A DNA stretch of 64,000 nucleotides. It comes from Pseudodesulfovibrio portus (GTDB lineage: Bacteria > Desulfobacterota > Desulfovibrionia > Desulfovibrionales > Desulfovibrionaceae). Under the pieces are notes generated by a model that was not told the origin of the DNA, made no database searches, and saw nothing but the letters and a program-made list of their open reading frames with translations. Positions 1-8,368 of the stretch are shown here, in pieces. A program made the translations under genes and the position numbers. The stretch's first letter is position 1, and the number at the start of each line of letters is the position of its first letter. The stretch lies in contig NZ_AP026708.1 in the NCBI RefSeq assembly GCF_026000375.1, positions 250,501 through 314,500 of the forward strand, in the 5' to 3' direction.

Positions 1-2
1 AT

Positions 3-413
3 ACAGGCGTCAAATGGCTTGAAGATGCTTCCAATGATGATCCGAAGTGGACCAGAAATCGCATTCGGAAAAACATCCTTCCCCTCATCCTGCAGGAGAA
101 CCCAAATTTCGGGGACGCTGTTGCCCGATTGTGGAAGATCGGTCGTATCGAGACGGATTATTGGGACGACATGACCCGATCCCTGCCGAAAACCCTCGGC
201 AATGACCTGCTGGAAGGCACACATAAGGCAGCCCGGTTGCGCATGTACAAGGCGTGCCTCGACAATCTGGGCCCAGCCCAGGTTCTGGCCCATAGCCTGT
301 TCAAGCTCGACGAAGCTTGGGAAGAAAAGCGCGTGGGTTCGGTCTTCCAGTTCCCCGGCGAAAAGACAGCAACAATCACTGCTTCCGGCGTTGTTTTCTC
401 CGTCAGCCATTGA
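3..413 (+). CDS. tilS: tRNA(Ile)-lysidine synthase, C-terminal part (5' end outside window)
   Basis: The frame is open from the window edge and ends in TGA at 411-413, so about 136 C-terminal residues are visible. TilS converts the wobble cytidine of tRNA-Ile(CAU) to lysidine. The visible part begins with a WLEDASNDDPKW...RNRIRKNILP segment, the conserved W-x-D-x-(S/T)-N-x-x...R-N-x-(I/L)-R block that follows the N-type ATP pyrophosphatase domain of TilS. The ATP-binding SGGxDS motif must lie upstream of the window. adk follows after about 96 bases. Identification rests on this one block, which is distinctive. Confidence 0.8.
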   Translation, partial: TGVKWLEDASNDDPKWTRNRIRKNILPLILQENPNFGDAVARLWKIGRIETDYWDDMTRSLPKTLGNDLLEGTHKAARLRMYKACLDNLGPAQVLAHSLFKLDEAWEEKRVGSVFQFPGEKTATITASGVVFSVSH

Positions 414-509
414 CTTCCGGCACTCCCCGGTATAAGAGCATGTGATCTTTTGCACAAAGTGCAGAAACCCTTGTCAGGCGTTTCTGTGTATTATCATCAG
501 GAGGAATGT

Positions 510-1175
510 ATGAATATTCTGATTTTCGGCCCCAACGGCTCCGGTAAAGGCACCCAGGGCGACATCGCCAAGGACAAGTACAACCTGGATCACATCGAAT
601 CCGGCGCCATCTTCCGCAAGCACATCGGCGGCGGCACCGAGCTCGGCATGAAGGCCAAAGAGTACATCAACAAGGGCGAGCTCGTTCCTGATGATATCAC
701 CATCCCCATGGTTCTCGACGTTCTGGCCAGCTCCACTGCCGGTTGGCTGCTCGACGGTTTCCCCCGCTCCCTGGTTCAGGGCGAAAAGCTCTGGGAAGCC
801 CTGCAGAAAGACGGCGTGAAACTCGACTACGTCATCGAAATCAAGCTGCCCCGCGAAATCGCCAAGGCCCGCATCATGGGTCGTCGCCTCTGCGAAAACA
901 ACCCGAACCACCCCAACAACGTCGGTATCCCGGTCATCGCCCCTGACGGCGACAAGTGCCGCGTCTGTGGTGGTGCCCTGACCGCTCGTGACGACGACCA
1001 GGACGAAGGCGCCATCGACGTCCGTCACAACATCTACTATGATGAAAAAACCGGCACCATGGCTGCCTGCAACTTCTTCAAGAACCTTGACGGCGCCGAC
1101 TTCAAGTTCATCGAACTGAACGGCGAAGACTCCATCCAGGAGATCAAGGATTACCTGATCAGCCAGCTCGATTAA
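510..1175 (+). CDS. adk: Adenylate kinase with metal-binding LID
   Basis: Reversible phosphoryl transfer between ATP and AMP in the cytoplasm. The start at 510 is preceded by a strong ribosome site (AGGAGGAA at 499-506), which gives 221 residues; the frame is open to 450 but nothing supports an earlier start. The P-loop GPNGSGKGT is at residues 7-15 and DGFPRS at about 82-87. The LID carries C128-x5-H-x15-C-x2-C, which as I recall is the spacing of the metal site (Co/Zn/Fe) described in Desulfovibrio gigas adenylate kinase. A clear terminator follows the stop, so it is probably monocistronic or co-transcribed with tilS. Confidence 0.95.
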   Translation: MNILIFGPNGSGKGTQGDIAKDKYNLDHIESGAIFRKHIGGGTELGMKAKEYINKGELVPDDITIPMVLDVLASSTAGWLLDGFPRSLVQGEKLWEALQKDGVKLDYVIEIKLPREIAKARIMGRRLCENNPNHPNNVGIPVIAPDGDKCRVCGGALTARDDDQDEGAIDVRHNIYYDEKTGTMAACNFFKNLDGADFKFIELNGEDSIQEIKDYLISQLD

Positions 1176-1190
1176 TTCGACGCACTCCTA

Positions 1191-1226
1191 AAGGGCCTCT
1201 CCGATAATCGGAGAGGCCCTTTTTTT
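1191..1226 (+). terminator. Rho-independent terminator of adk
   Basis: AAGGGCCTCTCCGAT and ATCGGAGAGGCCCTT form a near-perfect stem of about 14 pairs, followed by seven T. It lies 15 bases after the adk stop codon. Confidence 0.93.
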
Positions 1227-1267
1227 GTTGTATTCCGACTGAGGAATGGCTTGCTGCTTATTGACCA

Positions 1268-1284
1268 ATGCCTGAAACAGGCAT
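1268..1284. promoter_or_regulatory. Small inverted repeat upstream of the methyltransferase gene
   Basis: ATGCCTG-AAA-CAGGCAT is a perfect 7-base inverted repeat with a 3-base centre, about 90 bases before the next start codon. A TTGACC hexamer (1261-1266) sits directly before it, so the repeat could overlap a promoter spacer as an operator. No regulator gene is adjacent; this is only a candidate site. Confidence 0.3.
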
Positions 1285-1373
1285 ACCCCTTTCGCTCCTT
1301 ACGATCTTGCCTCTTGATGCGTTCCAGGCTGTCGTGTTATTTTTTGTAAAACAGTAATACACAAAGGAATGAT

Positions 1374-1931
1374 ATGGCACGACATACGAAACGGTTTACC
1401 GAAGGCATGCTGGATACCCGGGAGATAATTCGAAAATTGGAACTTCGCCCCGGACTGACTATCGTCGATGCGGGTTGCGGCAACGGATACATGTCCATGC
1501 TGTTCAGTGAGGCAGTAGGACCTGAGGGACTGGTTTACGCATTGGACGTGAACGCACAGTTCATCAAGGAAATCCGAGAGGAAATTACCGCCGACAACAT
1601 CCGGCCCATGGTGGCCGATATATTACAGCCCACTCCCCTGGCTGACGGGTGCGCTGATGTTGTCTATACCGCCACCGTCCTTCACTCCGTGGGACGGGAG
1701 AAGATGCCAGGCGTTGCCGATGAGGTCCGCCGACTGCTCACTCCCGGAGGATTGTTCGGGGTCGTGGAGATTGCCAAGCACGCCACCCGGTTCGGGCCCC
1801 CGCAAGCCCAACGTTACGCGCCGGAGGAACTGCGGGCCGCTTTGCCCTTCACGCCTGTCAGCCTGACATACGTGGCCGAGCATTTTTATCTGCAGGTGTT
1901 CAAGGTCTGGCCTTTCGCCCATCAGATATGA
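1374..1931 (+). CDS. Class I SAM-dependent methyltransferase, substrate unknown
   Basis: A 185-residue protein of the UbiE/Methyltransf_11 type. It has motif I VDAGCGNGYMSM (about residues 31-42), an acidic motif II (ALDVN, about 56-60) and a post-motif region DGCADVVYTATVLHSV (about 90-105). ATG 1374 has an AAAGGAA ribosome site at 1362-1368. It stands alone between two terminators, so the context says nothing about the substrate. The short length and lack of extra domains fit a small-molecule methyltransferase, but the substrate cannot be named. Confidence 0.8.
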   Translation: MARHTKRFTEGMLDTREIIRKLELRPGLTIVDAGCGNGYMSMLFSEAVGPEGLVYALDVNAQFIKEIREEITADNIRPMVADILQPTPLADGCADVVYTATVLHSVGREKMPGVADEVRRLLTPGGLFGVVEIAKHATRFGPPQAQRYAPEELRAALPFTPVSLTYVAEHFYLQVFKVWPFAHQI

Positions 1932-1967
1932 AAAAGGGGAGGACCATACGGCCCTCCCCTTTGTCTT
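1931..1967. terminator. Bidirectional terminator between methyltransferase and secF
   Basis: The stem AGGGGAGG (1935-1942) / CCTCCCCT (1953-1960) has a T-rich tail on the right and five A on the left. It can serve both the rightward methyltransferase gene and the leftward secF. Confidence 0.85.
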
Positions 1968-1985
1968 TTCCATGTGTCTGCCGGA

Positions 1986-3056
1986 CTATGCGTCCGCAGG
2001 GGCAGCTTCCGCTTCGGAGCCCGGACCGAACCCGAGAAGGATCGGGGAGGCAACGAAGATGGAGGAATACGTGCCGACGCCCACGCCGATGAGCAGGGCC
2101 AGGGCGAAGTCGTGGATCACGGACCCGCCCAGCACGAACAGGCAGAACACGACCATCAGCGTGGTGGCCGAGGTCATGATGGTGCGCGACAGGGTCTGGT
2201 TCACGGACATGTTGATGACCGAACCGAACGACTGGTTGCCCTTTCGCGCGATAGTGTTCTCGCGGATGCGGTCGAACACGATGATCGTGTCGTTGAGCGA
2301 GTAGCCGATGATGGTCAACAGCGCGGCGATGATGGTCAGATCGAACTCCTTGCCCAGAATGGAGAAGATGCCGATGGTGATCATCACGTCGTGGATGAGC
2401 GCGACGACCGCTCCCAATGCGTAATTGAGTTTCAGGTACCAGCACAGGCCGACCGTGATGGCCAGCGCCGCCACGATGAGCCAGCCCATCTCCAGTCCGA
2501 GCAGGCCGATGCCGTACACGCCTGCGCCCAGGGCCGCGGCCATGACTCCGGCAACGGTCCAGCGCTGTTCGAAACGACCGGAGATGTACACGGCAATGAG
2601 CAGGACCGCGTAGAACAACGCCTCAAGGGCCTTGGCACGCAGATCCGCGCCCACTTTGGGGCCGACCATTTCCAGTCGCTGTATTTCGTATTTGGCACCG
2701 TCCAGATTGGCGGTCAGCGCGGTATTGACCCTGTTCCGGACATCTTCGGAGGAGATGTCGGAACTGGAGGTGCGGATCAGGTACTCGTGGTCGCCGTCGA
2801 GGCCGAGGGTCTGAACAACCAGACCGGGCAGTTCAACGCCGCTCAGGGCGTCCTTGACCACTTCCACGTCCGTATCCTTTTCGATCTTCACCTGGACGAT
2901 CATGCCGCCTGCGAAGTCGATGCCGTATTTGGGTCCGCCCTTGATGAGCAGCGAGGTCACACCGGCCAATATGAGTACCGCCGACAGTATGAAGGCGATC
3001 TTCTTTATGCCGATGAAGTCGATTTTGGTATCAGGCTTGATTATTTGAAGTCCCAT
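1986..3056 (-). CDS. secF: Protein translocase subunit SecF
   Basis: A 356-residue inner-membrane RND-fold protein that pairs with SecD and uses the proton-motive force to help pull preproteins across the Sec translocon. It has a first TM segment after about 20 residues, a periplasmic domain with the GIDFAGG motif (about residues 44-50), and a C-terminal block of five TM helices with LTIIGYSLNDTIIVFDRIRE (about 266-285), the SecF signature. The length is somewhat longer than E. coli SecF. It is 9 bases downstream of secD, last in yajC-secD-secF, before the shared terminator at 1931-1967. Confidence 0.96.
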   Translation of the reverse strand: MGLQIIKPDTKIDFIGIKKIAFILSAVLILAGVTSLLIKGGPKYGIDFAGGMIVQVKIEKDTDVEVVKDALSGVELPGLVVQTLGLDGDHEYLIRTSSSDISSEDVRNRVNTALTANLDGAKYEIQRLEMVGPKVGADLRAKALEALFYAVLLIAVYISGRFEQRWTVAGVMAAALGAGVYGIGLLGLEMGWLIVAALAITVGLCWYLKLNYALGAVVALIHDVMITIGIFSILGKEFDLTIIAALLTIIGYSLNDTIIVFDRIRENTIARKGNQSFGSVINMSVNQTLSRTIMTSATTLMVVFCLFVLGGSVIHDFALALLIGVGVGTYSSIFVASPILLGFGPGSEAEAAPADA

Positions 3057-3065
3057 GATCGTCTC

Positions 3066-4661
3066 CTAGATGCTCAGCTTGGCGTCCGCGCCACGGTTTC
3101 TGGTGTACAGGTCGAACAGGATGCGCGACACGAAGATGGCCGTGAACATGGAGGTGATGATGCCGAGCGTGAGCGTCACGGCGAATCCGCGGACCGGGCC
3201 CGTACCGAACTGGTACAGGATGACGGCTGCGATGACCGTGGTCACGTTGGCGTCGAGGATGGTCAGGGTCGCCCGGCCGTAGCCTTCCGATACCGCCTGG
3301 GTCGCAGACAGTCCCCGTCGCAGTTCCTCGCGGATGCGCTCGAAGATGATCACGTTGGCGTCAACGGCCATGCCGATGGTCAGGATGATGCCCGCGATGC
3401 CCGGCAGGGTCAGGGTCGCGCCGAACGCCGCCAGACCGCCCAGGATGAGCATGATGTTCAGACACAGGACGATGTCGGCCACGAAACCGGCGAATCCGTA
3501 GTAGATGACCATGAAGATCAGCACGGCGGCCATACCGATGATGGCGGACAGGATGCCGTTGTCGATGGATTCCTGGCCCAGGGACGGGCCGACCGTACGC
3601 TGTTCCAGGATGATCACGGGTGCGGGCAGGGAACCGGCGCGGAGCACCACCGCCAGGTCACGGGCTTCTTCCTTGGAGAAGGTGCCGGTGATGGAGGCCT
3701 TGCCGCCGGAGATGCGTTCCTGGATGACCGGCGCGGAATAGACCTTGCCGTCCAGGACGATTGCCATGCGCCTGTTGACGTTCTCGGCGGTCAGGTTGGT
3801 GAAGATGGTCCCGCCGCGCGCATTGAAGGTCATGGAAACATAAGGTTTGTTCCAGGTATCCAGCAGCACCTTGGCGTCGGTGACGTAATCGCCGGTCAGC
3901 ACGGCGTCCTTCTTGAGGACGATGGGCGACTCGGCATATTCGCCGTTGGGCAGCTTGCGCAGAAGCACGCTCAGCTCGCGACCGGGGGCCAGGATGCCCT
4001 GCTGGGCCTTGGCCACGTCGGCGGTCTCGTCAACCATCTTGAATTCGAGATGGGCGGTCTGGCCGATGATCTTGATGGCCCGCTCGGGGTCCTGAAGGCC
4101 GGGCAACTGCACCTGGATGCGATTGTCCTGCTGACGGCGGATGTCAGGCTCGGCCACACCGAACTGGTCGATGCGGTTGCGGATGGTCTTGATGGCCTGT
4201 TCCATGGTCAGCTTTTCGATCTCAGCCCGATACTGGGGCGACACGGCCAGGGCATACTTGATCTTGTCGTCGTCCATGCCGGTGGAGTTCTCCACGGCAA
4301 ACGGCGAATATTGCTTTATGACTTCCTCGAAGGCGTCCTTCTGTTCGCCCTTGAGCAGCACCACTTCGATGCGGTTCTCGTCGAGAACCGTGGGGCGCAG
4401 GACGAATATTTCCTTTTCCCTGGCGCTGGCCTTGAGGTCGTCGCCCAGGCGGGCAAGGTTGTTGTCCATGGCGGTATCCATGTCCACACCGAGAGTGAGG
4501 TTGATGCCGCCCTTCAGGTCGAGACCCAGGCTCACGGAGTCGCCGGGCAGGATATTGCCCAGTGCGGAGTCCTTGACGCCGGGCAGGGACGGCAGCATGT
4601 AGGCCAGTCCGAGAACCAGGACCACCAGGGCTCCGATGGCTCTGTAGCGCAAACTTTGCAT
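3066..4661 (-). CDS. secD: Protein translocase subunit SecD
   Basis: A 531-residue partner of SecF. The N-terminal TM segment (about 8-26) is followed by the GLDLKGGINL motif (about 46-55), a large periplasmic P1 domain (about 60-340), and six-TM RND architecture at the C terminus with GMAVDANVIIFERIREE (about 440-456), the SecD signature. ATG 4661 is preceded by AGGGAG at a suitable distance. The shorter P1 region than E. coli SecD (615 residues) is usual outside the Gammaproteobacteria. Confidence 0.96.
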   Translation of the reverse strand: MQSLRYRAIGALVVLVLGLAYMLPSLPGVKDSALGNILPGDSVSLGLDLKGGINLTLGVDMDTAMDNNLARLGDDLKASAREKEIFVLRPTVLDENRIEVVLLKGEQKDAFEEVIKQYSPFAVENSTGMDDDKIKYALAVSPQYRAEIEKLTMEQAIKTIRNRIDQFGVAEPDIRRQQDNRIQVQLPGLQDPERAIKIIGQTAHLEFKMVDETADVAKAQQGILAPGRELSVLLRKLPNGEYAESPIVLKKDAVLTGDYVTDAKVLLDTWNKPYVSMTFNARGGTIFTNLTAENVNRRMAIVLDGKVYSAPVIQERISGGKASITGTFSKEEARDLAVVLRAGSLPAPVIILEQRTVGPSLGQESIDNGILSAIIGMAAVLIFMVIYYGFAGFVADIVLCLNIMLILGGLAAFGATLTLPGIAGIILTIGMAVDANVIIFERIREELRRGLSATQAVSEGYGRATLTILDANVTTVIAAVILYQFGTGPVRGFAVTLTLGIITSMFTAIFVSRILFDLYTRNRGADAKLSI

Positions 4662-4725
4662 GAAAACTCCCTATAATACGAAACTAGTTGCACCGTCGTC
4701 GGGGCGATACGCAATAAACGCAAGC

Positions 4726-4761
4726 GCGGACCGGGCCACATGTCGATGTGGTCCGGTCCGC
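4726..4761. other. Long inverted repeat between yajC and secD
   Basis: GCGGACCGGGCCACA and TGTGGTCCGGTCCGC form a 15-base stem with one G-T pair and a 6-base loop, in the 130-base gap between yajC and secD. Neither side has a T tract, so it does not look like an intrinsic terminator. It may act as an RNA stability or processing element that sets yajC apart from secDF; this is inference. Confidence 0.45.
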
Positions 4762-4791
4762 AGGATCGTCTCGGAAAACGGATGCAAAAAC

Positions 4792-5145
4792 CTACTTCTT
4801 GTCGGCTGCGGCCTTGCCGCCGTCTTTGTCGGCGACGAAACCGCGCTTGATGACGACATTGACGCCGGAAGCGATTTCGATGGTGAGGTTGTCACCGTCG
4901 ATGTCCACGATGGTGCCGAGGATGCCGCCGTTGGTCCATACCTTGTCGCCCTTCCTAAGGGCTTCGAGCATGGTTTTGTGAGCCTTCTGCTTCTTCTGCT
5001 GCGGACGGATGAGCAGGAAGTAGAAGATGGCGAACATGAGAACCAGCATGGGCAGCGGGCCGCCGAGGATGGCGCCCAGGCCGCCAGCCTCGCCACCGCC
5101 GCCTGCGGGCGGAGCCATAGCAAAGGCTACGGAATCGAAGAACAT
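4792..5145 (-). CDS. yajC: Sec translocase accessory protein YajC
   Basis: A 117-residue single-pass membrane protein associated with SecDF. A glycine-rich N terminus precedes one TM segment (about residues 33-52, PMLVLMFAIFYFLLIRPQQK). Then come the family motif RPQQKKQKAHK and a small C-terminal beta domain (GDKVWTNGGILGTIVDID). The start at 5145 has a GGAGGAA ribosome site. It lies upstream of secDF as in most bacteria, and 43 bases downstream of the glutamate synthase cluster, with no terminator seen between them. Confidence 0.95.
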   Translation of the reverse strand: MFFDSVAFAMAPPAGGGGEAGGLGAILGGPLPMLVLMFAIFYFLLIRPQQKKQKAHKTMLEALRKGDKVWTNGGILGTIVDIDGDNLTIEIASGVNVVIKRGFVADKDGGKAAADKK

Positions 5146-5188
5146 AGGTTCCTCCAGAGAGAGTTAATGGTGTATGCTTCCCCGCCTT

Positions 5189-5950
5189 CTAGCAAGGAAC
5201 GTACAGGTTGCCGTACGGCCTGTGCGAAAACGGTCGAATTTTCACGAAGTTTTCGCCCAAAATTTCCTTGCTGTCCAGCTTCAATTCTTTGGCGTATTCC
5301 TTGACCAGGCCTTCAATGACCTTCAGATCATCGGAATCCACGGGGGTGGCGGTCAGGCCCGGACCGAGGCGATCCTCGGGGACGCTGCCGCGTACGTAGA
5401 TGACGCCGCCGTGCATGCCCGTTCCGAGACTTCGTCCCGCAATAGGCGCATCAGGCTTATCAGAAAACATACCCAAGAGCAAAATAATTCCGCCGGCCAT
5501 ATATTCTCCGAGGAAATCCCCGGCCTTGCCGCCGACAACAATTTTCGGCTGGTGATCGAGGTATGCCTTCATGTGGATGCCGACCCGGTAGCCCACGTCG
5601 CCCTTGATGAATATCTCGCCGCCGCGCATGGCATAACCGATGACGTCGCCCGCGATACCTTCAATGATCACGCGGCCGTCGTCCATGGTATTGCCCACCC
5701 CGTCCTGGGCGTTGTTGTGGATGCGGACCTTGGGACCGCGCATGAACGCGCCCAGGTCCTGGCCGGGAACGCCGTAAATGTCGAAGGTAAGGTCTCCTTC
5801 GAGCGCCGTGGCGATATAACGCTGGCCGTTGCACTCCTTGATGGTGAAGTCGGTCACGCCTTCCCTCACCAGCGCACGGATTTCCTCGTTGAACTGCCTG
5901 TAATATGTGCGCCCTGCGGTCAGGGTCTTCTTCTTTCTCTTGGCTGCCAT
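5189..5950 (-). CDS. Glutamate synthase GXGXG (GltB C-terminal-like) subunit
   Basis: A 253-residue stand-alone version of the right-handed beta-helix domain found at the C terminus of GltB. Repeated glycine-rich turns (GDVIGYAMRGGEIFIKGDVG, then GKAGDFLGEYMAGGIILLLG, about residues 105-175) are typical. In full-length GltB this domain is structural and joins the glutaminase to the FMN domain. The start codon follows directly on the stop of the glutaminase gene, so translational coupling is likely. It is the last gene of the five-gene split synthase cluster. Confidence 0.88.
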   Translation of the reverse strand: MAAKRKKKTLTAGRTYYRQFNEEIRALVREGVTDFTIKECNGQRYIATALEGDLTFDIYGVPGQDLGAFMRGPKVRIHNNAQDGVGNTMDDGRVIIEGIAGDVIGYAMRGGEIFIKGDVGYRVGIHMKAYLDHQPKIVVGGKAGDFLGEYMAGGIILLLGMFSDKPDAPIAGRSLGTGMHGGVIYVRGSVPEDRLGPGLTATPVDSDDLKVIEGLVKEYAKELKLDSKEILGENFVKIRPFSHRPYGNLYVPC

Positions 5951-7048
5951 TTAGTCCTCCAGGTCCACGATGACGGGTTCGCCCGCCTTGGGCATCCAGA
6001 CGCGGTCCAGTTCCGGACACACGTCGCGCACGGCCGACTCTTCGGAAGACATGAAGATCATGTCGTCCTTTTCGGCCACCAGAAGCGGCCTGAGCTTGAT
6101 GCGGTCGTTGAGCCCCATGAGCCGGTTGTTGTCCGCAACCAGGATGGCGAACGGGCCGTTGAGCATGCCCGGGCCGTAGGTTGCGCGCAGAGCCGTGTAC
6201 AGCTCTTTGTCGTCGGCATCCATGCACTCGATCTCGTCCCAGAAAGGCGGGGCAAAGACCTTGGCCGCCATTTCCCAGGACAGGCCGTGCTTGCGGATGA
6301 GCATGTCCAGCTCGTAGGCCACGACCTCGGTGTCGGTCATCATGGTACACAGGTAATCGTGCTCGCACAGGTAGCGGCGGTTGATCCCGTAGCTCGAGAC
6401 TTCGCCGTTGTGCACGATGGACCAGTTGAGGATGGTGAACGGGTGCGCCCCGCCCCACCAACCCGGAGTGTTGGTCGGGAACCGGTTGTGCCCGGTCCAG
6501 ATGTAGGCCTTGTATTCCTCCAGACGGAAGAAATCGGCGATCTCCTCGGGAAAGCCCACGCCCTTGAACGCGCCCATGTTCTTGCCCGAAGACACGACGA
6601 ACGCGCCGGGCACGGAGGTGTTGATCTTCATGACCACGGCCACGATGTAATCCTCTTCCGGCAGTTCCCGGAATTCGTTTTCCGGCTTCTCGGGCACGGT
6701 CACGAAATACCGGTTGAACCTGGGCGGATTGGGAATGGCCAGGATGCGGCGGGTGGGGATGGGTTCGTAGAAGTGGAGATCGAAGTATTTCTTGATCATC
6801 TCCTCGGACCCCTTGATGGCCGCATCGTCGTCGCACATCATGTGGAAGCAGTACTTGTCCGCGTGTTCCGGATAGATGCCGTAGGCCGCGAAACCGCCGC
6901 CCAGGCCGTTGCCCCGGTCATGCATGCAGGTCATGGCCTGAATGGGCATGTCGCCCGGGATCAGGCCCCGCTTCTTGTGGATGACGCCGAATATCCCGCA
7001 ACCGGAGATATCCTTCTCGAAATCATAATATTTATCAGGTGCTTTCAT
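5951..7048 (-). CDS. Glutamate synthase-type class II glutamine amidotransferase subunit
   Basis: A 365-residue Ntn-type glutaminase. The probable nucleophile is Cys17 in SG-CGIFGVI, preceded by a 16-residue leader that would be removed or be absent after maturation. Further family blocks are GHNRFPTNTPGWWGGAHPF and NGEVSSYG, the RxPTNT/NGE glutamine-binding regions of GltB/PurF-type enzymes. It should release ammonia from glutamine for transfer to 2-oxoglutarate on the FMN subunit (8831-10360). The ribosome site is weak; the gene lies 24 bases after the FAD oxidoreductase gene. Confidence 0.88.
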   Translation of the reverse strand: MKAPDKYYDFEKDISGCGIFGVIHKKRGLIPGDMPIQAMTCMHDRGNGLGGGFAAYGIYPEHADKYCFHMMCDDDAAIKGSEEMIKKYFDLHFYEPIPTRRILAIPNPPRFNRYFVTVPEKPENEFRELPEEDYIVAVVMKINTSVPGAFVVSSGKNMGAFKGVGFPEEIADFFRLEEYKAYIWTGHNRFPTNTPGWWGGAHPFTILNWSIVHNGEVSSYGINRRYLCEHDYLCTMMTDTEVVAYELDMLIRKHGLSWEMAAKVFAPPFWDEIECMDADDKELYTALRATYGPGMLNGPFAILVADNNRLMGLNDRIKLRPLLVAEKDDMIFMSSEESAVRDVCPELDRVWMPKAGEPVIVDLED

Positions 7049-7072
7049 TATCTGCTCTCTCTGCTCCGCTCT

Positions 7073-8359
7073 TTAGTCGGGCTCGACTACGCCGGGGTTC
7101 CAGGTGTCCTTGAAGAAATCGTCGGGCCACATGAGCACGTCCGGCTCACCGGCCATGATCTGCTTCTTGGCGTCCTCCGGGACCGGCATCTGGAACTTGA
7201 CGAAGGCGGTGTACATGCCCGCCATGTCGATGTCGCCCACCAGGACGTAACCGACCAGGTGATCGTTGTGGAACACCAGCTTGCGGTAGCTCTTCTTCTT
7301 TTCGTCCAGGGACACGGCGATCTCATAGGCGTCGTCGCCCTCTGGCGGATTGACCGTGCCCACGGAAATGGTGGGCAGGCCGTAAAAGGAGATGGAATTC
7401 ATGGCCAGGGACCCGGTGAAGGTGATGTCCGCCCCGGCCATGTTCTTGCCCGCGCAGAATCCCTGGTTGTAGGCGTTGGTCCAGATGGGGATGACCCGAT
7501 CGTCGCCGAACAGCAGATCCTTGGCCTGGGCCACGTCGCCGGCCGCGAACACGGAGTCCGCGCTGGTACGCATGTGGTCGTTGACCTTGATGCCGCGATC
7601 AACGTCGATGCCGGAGTCCTTGGCCAGGTCGTAGTTGGGCACCACGCCGATGGCAATGACCACCACGTCGCACTGGAGGAAGTCGCCGTCGGTCAGGTGC
7701 ACGCCCTTGAGGTTGCCCTCCGTATCGCGCTGGATTTCCTTGGCGGAAACGCCGCAACGAACGTGCAGGCCCACCTCTTCCAGGCGTGATCCGGCCAGGG
7801 AGGCCGCGTTTTCGTCAAACGCCAGGCTCAGGATGCGCGGGGACAATTCCAGGATGGTCACGTCCACTCCCCGGTCGAACAGGGATTCACCGGCCTTGAG
7901 CCCGATGAGCCCGCCGCCGATGACCACGGCCCGTTTTATCTCCTTGGCTTTGGAGATGAGCGTCTGGGCGTGGGCCAGGTTGGTGAAGTTGTAGACGCCC
8001 TTCCCTTCCAAACCGGGAATGGGCGGGGTGAAGGGGATGCCGCCGGTGGCGATGAGCAGGTTCTCGAACCCGATGGACTCGCCCTTGTCCGTGGTCACGG
8101 TCTTGGCCTGGGCGTCGATGGACTCAACGCGGGTGCCGAGTTTGAGGGAGACGTTGCTCTTCTCGTAGAACTCCTGCGGACGCAGGGCCAGCCGGTCCGG
8201 TCCGATCTTGCCCGCCAGCAGGTATGAAATGAGCGGGCGGCCGTAGGCCGGGGAATCCTCCGCGCCGATGACCAGGATTTCGTTTTCGGTGTCCACCTTG
8301 CGGATGCCCTCGATGGCTCCGATGGAGGCGATACCGTTGCCGATGATGACGTATTTCAT
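7073..8359 (-). CDS. FAD/NAD(P)-dependent oxidoreductase of the glutamate synthase cluster
   Basis: A 428-residue two-dinucleotide-binding-domain flavoprotein. An N-terminal FAD site IGNGIASIGAIEGI (about residues 4-17) is followed by a second Rossmann motif VVIGGGLIGLKAGESL (about 145-160) and the ATG/GD blocks (IATGGIPF; FAAGDVAQAKD). It resembles NirB/rubredoxin-reductase-type enzymes rather than GltD, because it lacks an N-terminal iron-sulfur domain; that role would fall to the separate polyferredoxin encoded 9 bases upstream. It probably passes electrons from NAD(P)H or another donor to the FMN subunit. Confidence 0.85.
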   Translation of the reverse strand: MKYVIIGNGIASIGAIEGIRKVDTENEILVIGAEDSPAYGRPLISYLLAGKIGPDRLALRPQEFYEKSNVSLKLGTRVESIDAQAKTVTTDKGESIGFENLLIATGGIPFTPPIPGLEGKGVYNFTNLAHAQTLISKAKEIKRAVVIGGGLIGLKAGESLFDRGVDVTILELSPRILSLAFDENAASLAGSRLEEVGLHVRCGVSAKEIQRDTEGNLKGVHLTDGDFLQCDVVVIAIGVVPNYDLAKDSGIDVDRGIKVNDHMRTSADSVFAAGDVAQAKDLLFGDDRVIPIWTNAYNQGFCAGKNMAGADITFTGSLAMNSISFYGLPTISVGTVNPPEGDDAYEIAVSLDEKKKSYRKLVFHNDHLVGYVLVGDIDMAGMYTAFVKFQMPVPEDAKKQIMAGEPDVLMWPDDFFKDTWNPGVVEPD

Positions 8360-8368
8360 GGTATCCCC

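Noticed and set aside
1974-4676. A 900-codon open frame on the plus strand across secF and secD
   Set aside because: It is antisense to two well-supported genes and its composition (rich in H, D, G, R, Q) is the mirror of high-GC third-position codon use. It contains no domain.
5174-7789. An 871-codon plus-strand frame across the glutamate synthase genes
   Set aside because: Shadow of the real leftward genes; rich in H, V, D and without domains.
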